NCBI GenBank assembly: GCA_029207755.1
Contig: JARCOQ010000001.1
Location: 90,259,637-90,323,636, forward strand
From: Chamaea fasciata
Taxonomy: Eukaryota > Chordata > Aves > Passeriformes > Sylviidae
Length of the DNA: 64,000 bases
Reading direction: 5' to 3'
A program made the translations under genes and the position numbers. The notes beneath the pieces were generated by a model that did not search any database, had not been told where the DNA came from, and saw only the letters and a list, made by a program, of their open reading frames with translations. How positions within the stretch are numbered: the stretch's first letter is position 1; each line of letters opens with the position of its first letter. Of this stretch, positions 59,301 to 64,000 are shown in pieces.

Positions 59301-61341
59301 TTAGGTTCCTTCCTCTGCATCTAAAACAGGAGAGAAATATTGTTGTATCTATTTTTCACTATTTTATTTGGTTCTTGAAGTGACTCAGCTTTCCACATTT
59401 CTCTCTGCAGAAGGTAGATTTCCTTCCTTGGCTGTGCAAGTTTCCTTACTTTGGGGGATGATGATAGCTGAGGTTTGGGAAAGATTAACAGATAAGCAGC
59501 ATTGCTTCTATCCCACGAGAGGCAAGGAAGAAGACAAGGCAGGGACATATTCCAGAAATTCATTACCTGCTGTGTAAAAACCTAGTTTTTCTTCTCTGTT
59601 TTAAACTGTTGCTGGTTTCAATCAGTGTCCCTGTTTCTAGTGTAGTGGAATCTGGTGAAATCTGGTGAATTCTGCATTTGCTCACTATTTTCTTGATTTT
59701 GGGAGCTAATAAAATAAAAGCTCATATTTACATCTTGAGGGCCCAGCGAGGCAAAGCACCCAAGTTCCATTGTTTTGAGGATGTTCTGAAATATTTGCTG
59801 AAGTGATTAACTTACTTGAAGTCTTGATGCAAAAGAATGCATTCTAGCAACAAATACATATTGTTATTACTAATCTCATAATGTATTTCATGCCTGTATG
59901 TGCTAATGCTTGATGCATTATAGAGACATCCAGTATGCAGAAGGGATGGATTTTCTACTGTGTGGTTGAAAAAAGAAAAAACAGAATTTCCCCCTTATTT
60001 TTAGGATGTCTGGTAAAGTGGAAGATGCCTGAAGGAATGTGTGCTGCAGCCTTGTTATTTGTTTTTGGGTTGGGTTTTTTTTGCATAGTCTTCTAATGCA
60101 GAAAGTCAGGGTTCTTTGCCCCCTGCCCCCATGAGGGTGAGACCAAATGCACCTCTTAAGCTACTCAGTTTATTCATACTATGTGCTTGTTAATTTGTGA
60201 ATGACTTCAAGGCACTCAGAGCATTAAAGGAAGTCTCCTCCTGGAGGTTTTTAAAAGAGCATTTTTTAAAGTTAAGATATTTGTAGTTTGCATGGGCTTG
60301 TTTTTTCTGAGTAGATGTGTGCTAAATGCTAATGCTTGCATTATAAATGGGTGTCTTATAGTAGGCAAGATGTTTAACTGGCATCCAAGATTCAAGAACA
60401 GAGCATTTGATTCACATTAAGTGAACTGTTAAAAAAATTCTGGTCTCTTTCATTATTTTAACCTCCAAAGAAGAAATCCCCTATAGGATAAATGTTTAAA
60501 CATTGAGGTAAGCGGACAAACAAACAAAACAACCTTTTATCATTGTTGGTGGGAAAAGCGTGCCTTATACTTCACACGACTCACAAGGAACAGCAGGCAC
60601 AGTTCTGGCTGCAAGTGATTTTTTTGGTTAATTGATGTTTTCAGGAGGAGAGAGAAGAACTTATAGCTGAATGGTTTCTCTGGCAGCTTCCTGGCTTGAA
60701 CTTCAGGATAAATGTCACATGAAAATGCCAGTGAATGACACTGACCAGGACATGTTTGTGTGACACTTCTCTTCCCCAGACTAATTTGGTTATGCCTTGC
60801 TCCTCAACAATTCACAAGTTGTTCTTGAAACAGTAGAGAATCCCAGAGGGACCAGGTTTGTTCTTTGCCCACCTTGGCCTATTCATCTTCCCCACTGCCC
60901 TGGGAGCCTTCGCTGCTGTGCCAATTACAGCTGTGATCGGGGCTGTCTTTTGTGGATATTGATATCTGAACAAACAAACCAAGAGTCTGGTCTTGATTGC
61001 TAAAGTCTTTGCAATTTTGTTTCCTGTGGCATGTTTGTACAGATGTCATGGCTGGTAATCCCCTGCTTTTCAATAATCACAACCATATTGGGGGGCGGGA
61101 GGCTGGGACGGATTTGCTGTGTGTTTGCTGCAGGAGCTCACACCCTGCTCCTATGGCTGTGCTTCTGTTCAAGCATCACACCTGCTTGGGATGGTGGCTT
61201 CTCTTTCCACCTATCCCTCTTCAGAAGAGCCTTGTGATCCCTCACTCGCAGTCTAGAAAAGTTGTCATTACAGTGACTATTGGCATGCGGTCACAACTTG
61301 TCTGCAGACCGAATGAGTGCCTAGGGGCACACAGAATACAC
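56307..61341. other. No confidently supported gene
   Basis: This may contain further introns and 5' exons of the minus-strand gene. An exon-like stretch at 58875-58809 (minus; SSDGETEAKEIEKEIALK, donor CTGAAG|GTGAAG) has plausible signals but its phase does not join the next placed exon. Nothing else is supported. Confidence 0.4.
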
Positions 61342-61527
61342 CTCAAAGGACAAGGACAGTGAAGGGCCTGAATAAACGGCCACCATCTCAGTGGTTCCTT
61401 TGTACAGGATACATGTCCTGGATGCCCCTCCTTTCCTGAAGACAATGTGCTTTGTATCTGGCTGAGCACTTGCTTCTGTGTTTGTCCAGACTTGGTGCAA
61501 TACAGCCCAGCCATGGCCCCCTCTGAT
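61342..61527 (-). CDS. Tentative exon, unknown product
   Basis: A 186-base segment (62 codons, phase 0 to 0) on the minus strand has a strong acceptor (GTTTGCTGCTCCTCTGGTGCAG region) and donor TTTGAG|GTGTAT. It reads IRGGHGWAVLHQVWTNTEAS … KGTTEMVAVYSGPSLSLSFE. A second frame is open over the same bases and starts with a hydrophobic stretch from a GTG, which weakens the case. It could be a 5' exon of the minus-strand gene or chance in a GC-richer region. Confidence 0.25.
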
Positions 61528-64000
61528 CTGCACCAGAGGAGCAGCAAACAAGCAGCTCCAAGTGAAAGGAGCTGGAAAGACACTTTTGGGCTTTTTGCTC
61601 ACCCTGCTGTGTGCTTGATCATAGACAATAATTTCAGTCACGCCTTGATTCCTGCTAGACCTAGCTGTGCTATGTAAAACAATTTGTTTTACAGTCAAAT
61701 GATACTTGGAGTTCCTCTATCACTCCATCCAATCTCCCCCAGGCGATACCCTCGTTCTTATTTCAAGATCTTTTTCTCTACATGTCTGACATGTTCAGGG
61801 GTGGAGTTGGGAGCATTTAAATCCTCTGACTCTTTGTGGCCAGCAGGACTGGAGGAGCAGTCTGCTCCAAGCAGAACTTCCCCTCAGACTACTTGCAGTC
61901 ATATCCAAATGGCAGTGGGGAAGAAAGAGAGGCTGATTGTATGCTCTCCAATTTTCTCTATTAGGAAGATCAAAAGAATTGCTGCCTTCACTGGCAAATC
62001 TCAAGGATGAATTGTGGCAGCCAGACCAGTACTGGTCTGTGTTGAACTGTAGTCACCCAGAATAAATCAGCACTAATTGCAGTCGAGGGCTGTGATTCCA
62101 GAGGGGCTGCTTAAGCACCACACAGTGACCCCTCCCCCCCCCCCCCCCCCCGACTGTCTGGTTGTTAAAGCCAGTAGCAAAACTCCCAAGGACATCAGGA
62201 GACACAGTGCTATGGCTGCACCCTCGTGCTTTAAAGCCAAATACCTTTCTGCCTCTCTGAGGAAGCAAGACTGACAAAGTGATATGGTGAGCATTGTGGT
62301 GCCACCTTTGGCAGTGTAGCTGCCCCAGCATCGTGGGATCCAGAGGGAAGGTGCAGCTCTCTTTGGCTTTCTGTCCACAGGAGAGCTGCACAAAGTTGCT
62401 CTGGCAGCCTTGGAGAAGATGGGGTGGCTGCAGGTTAGGTTCTCCTTCTTTCCCAGATTTACCCATGGCAAGATCTGCCACCCACTGTGACAGGGGCTAC
62501 CTCCTGGCCCCATGGTTGTCTGTGGCACCATCCAGATTGACCATTTTCATTGTGACTGACTAAATTGTTGCTCCTTCATTGCTCTCACCTAAAACGTTTC
62601 CTCTTCTTTTGTCTCCAGAGGCAGTGGTTGCTGCCACATGGGCGTTCTTATGTTATCCTGGCATAGTCGTTTTTGTCACAAGAGTGCAGATGGATCAGCA
62701 AAATATTTCCACAATACAAAAATATTTCTATGATATCAAACTTTATTTTAATTTCCTTCTCACTGAATCCATATTTGAAACTTATGCAGTTTTAAATATA
62801 AATGAAATATGTATAGTATAAATTTCAGATTTTCCTTATAAAGGACAGACAAGAAAAGGAATTCAAGTCAATTTAGAAACCCAATTAGACTGAAGATGTG
62901 AGTACTGGACAATTTTGAAAAACTTAGCTGCTCTAAAGGGAACAACATTTCCTTCAATAAAACAAGGCAAAGATTTGGAACAGTGTTGGCGCAAAGGCAC
63001 AGATGTGGTCTGCAAGAAAGCAAAGGGGATGGCCCTCCTTCCTGCCACTTGTCCCTGGGGAAACTGCTGACAAGAACTGCAGGTGTGATTGGGACTGAAA
63101 TGGCTGTGGTGGGGGAACATGACTTGAGCCATGGGAGGTGGTGAGGACTGGGGAGAGCAAGCCCAAATGCTCCTTGCCCTGCACACACCAGTCCCACCAG
63201 GCTCAGGGGGAAAGACATCTCCCTGCATTAAGTAAGGGGCCAGAAAGCTGAGCAAGCACAGGGTGAGATGGGGTACAGTGGGGCTAAGCTGGAAGTGGGT
63301 GTTCTCTGCTGGGCCTGTGCTGCCTTTTGCCAGGACCTCTCTAAAACCAGGTGATTCCTCTTGCACCATGGGGGGTGGCAGCACAGGGCCAAGCCTTGCC
63401 CTTGCAAGCTGAAGGCTGGACACCTGGTCCCATTTGTTCAGTTAATAAGAGAAATTAAAAGTAACCCTTGGTCGACTGTTGAAAGTAGTGCTGAGAAACT
63501 GACACCAATCACTCCTGCACTTGACCCCTTCAGGGCAATTTATAAACACTGGCTAACTAATCCTCCCTGAGTGGCTGGGGGAAGGAGCAGGAATTTTTCA
63601 CCCCTTCTCTCCCACCTCCATTTTGTACAGATTTGATGTGAGATAGGATCCTGTACCTGTTTTCTCCAGGTGACAGTGGCCAGGAGTGGGCCTGGCTGTG
63701 TTGGTGTGATGGGATGGGCCTCAGGATGTGGCCAAGCAGGACACAGGTGAGGACCACAACCTCGGCTCAGGAGAGAGATTTATAAGTAGCACACCACATT
63801 GCTCTTCTTTTTATAAACAATCGGAAGTGTCTTGATGCCAGATGCTCAGCTGGTGTAAATCAGCAGAGTACCACAGATTTATACCAGCTGGAGCGCTGGC
63901 CCCCGTGCCCCAGTGGGAAGGGGATAGGGGAAAGGGAGAGACACTGTTTCTGCTAACCGCTCTACCGACCTTCCTTCTGGGTAAATATCTCCATATGTTA
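61528..64000. other. No gene seen
   Basis: Somewhat GC-richer non-coding sequence with a C18 run at 62134-62151. The longest minus frames here (62053-62531 and 62863-63423) have no coherent splice structure and look compositional. Confidence 0.5.
62134..62151. repeat. Poly-C run (C18)
   Basis: Eighteen consecutive C after CCCCT, followed by GACTGTC. Confidence 0.92.

Noticed and set aside
62863..63423. 186-codon minus-strand open frame, the longest in the window
   Set aside because: It overlaps other long frames, has no recognisable domain or start context, and lies in GC-richer DNA where long chance frames are expected.
1..64000. Possibility of a microbial defence, phage or CRISPR system
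   Set aside because: No spaced direct repeats, operons or prokaryotic signals are present. All clear signals are those of a vertebrate nuclear genome.

Overview
This window looks like nuclear DNA from a bird or a close sauropsid. The evidence is four chicken-repeat-1 (CR1) LINE fragments with avian-type 3' ends, traces of older amniote repeats, low overall repeat density, a CpG island at the left edge, short introns with GT-AG junctions, and a eukaryotic intron-containing tRNA. There are no prokaryotic operons, phage genes or CRISPR arrays. Nearly all long open frames are chance or low-complexity frames. The species cannot be determined from the sequence.

Layout. About 90-730 is a GC- and CpG-rich block that resembles a promoter or first-exon region of a gene lying mostly outside the window or starting here; its direction is unclear. 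From 840 to about 46,000 the DNA is intergenic or intronic. It contains three CR1 fragments, old MIR/L2-like and other degenerate amniote repeats, homopolymer and G/T-rich tracts, and AT-rich stretches that may be conserved non-coding elements. Two isolated exon-like segments on the + strand (26401-26579, 37591-37698) are weakly supported.

The main gene runs on the minus strand from at least 56306 down to a stop codon at 47426, with likely polyadenylation sites at about 46910 and 46230. Its last five coding exons (53895-53752, 52900-52608, 52347-52104, 51944-51874, 47618-47426) have GT-AG borders and matching reading phases, and together encode 314 residues. Up to six further upstream exons continue the phase chain with decreasing certainty. 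I do not recognise the protein. One upstream junction (53980/53979) lacks a GT donor and abuts an A-run, so either the assembly is wrong there or that exon is damaged.

The last intron (51873-47619) carries, on the opposite strand, a complete tRNA-Tyr(GUA) gene with a 17-nt intron. It also holds a CR1 fragment and an LTR of an endogenous retrovirus. To the right of 56306 there is no confidently supported gene; one exon-like segment at 61342-61527 is listed as tentative. I found no clear evidence of a novel biological system. The unrecognised gene and its odd splice site are the points most worth following up.
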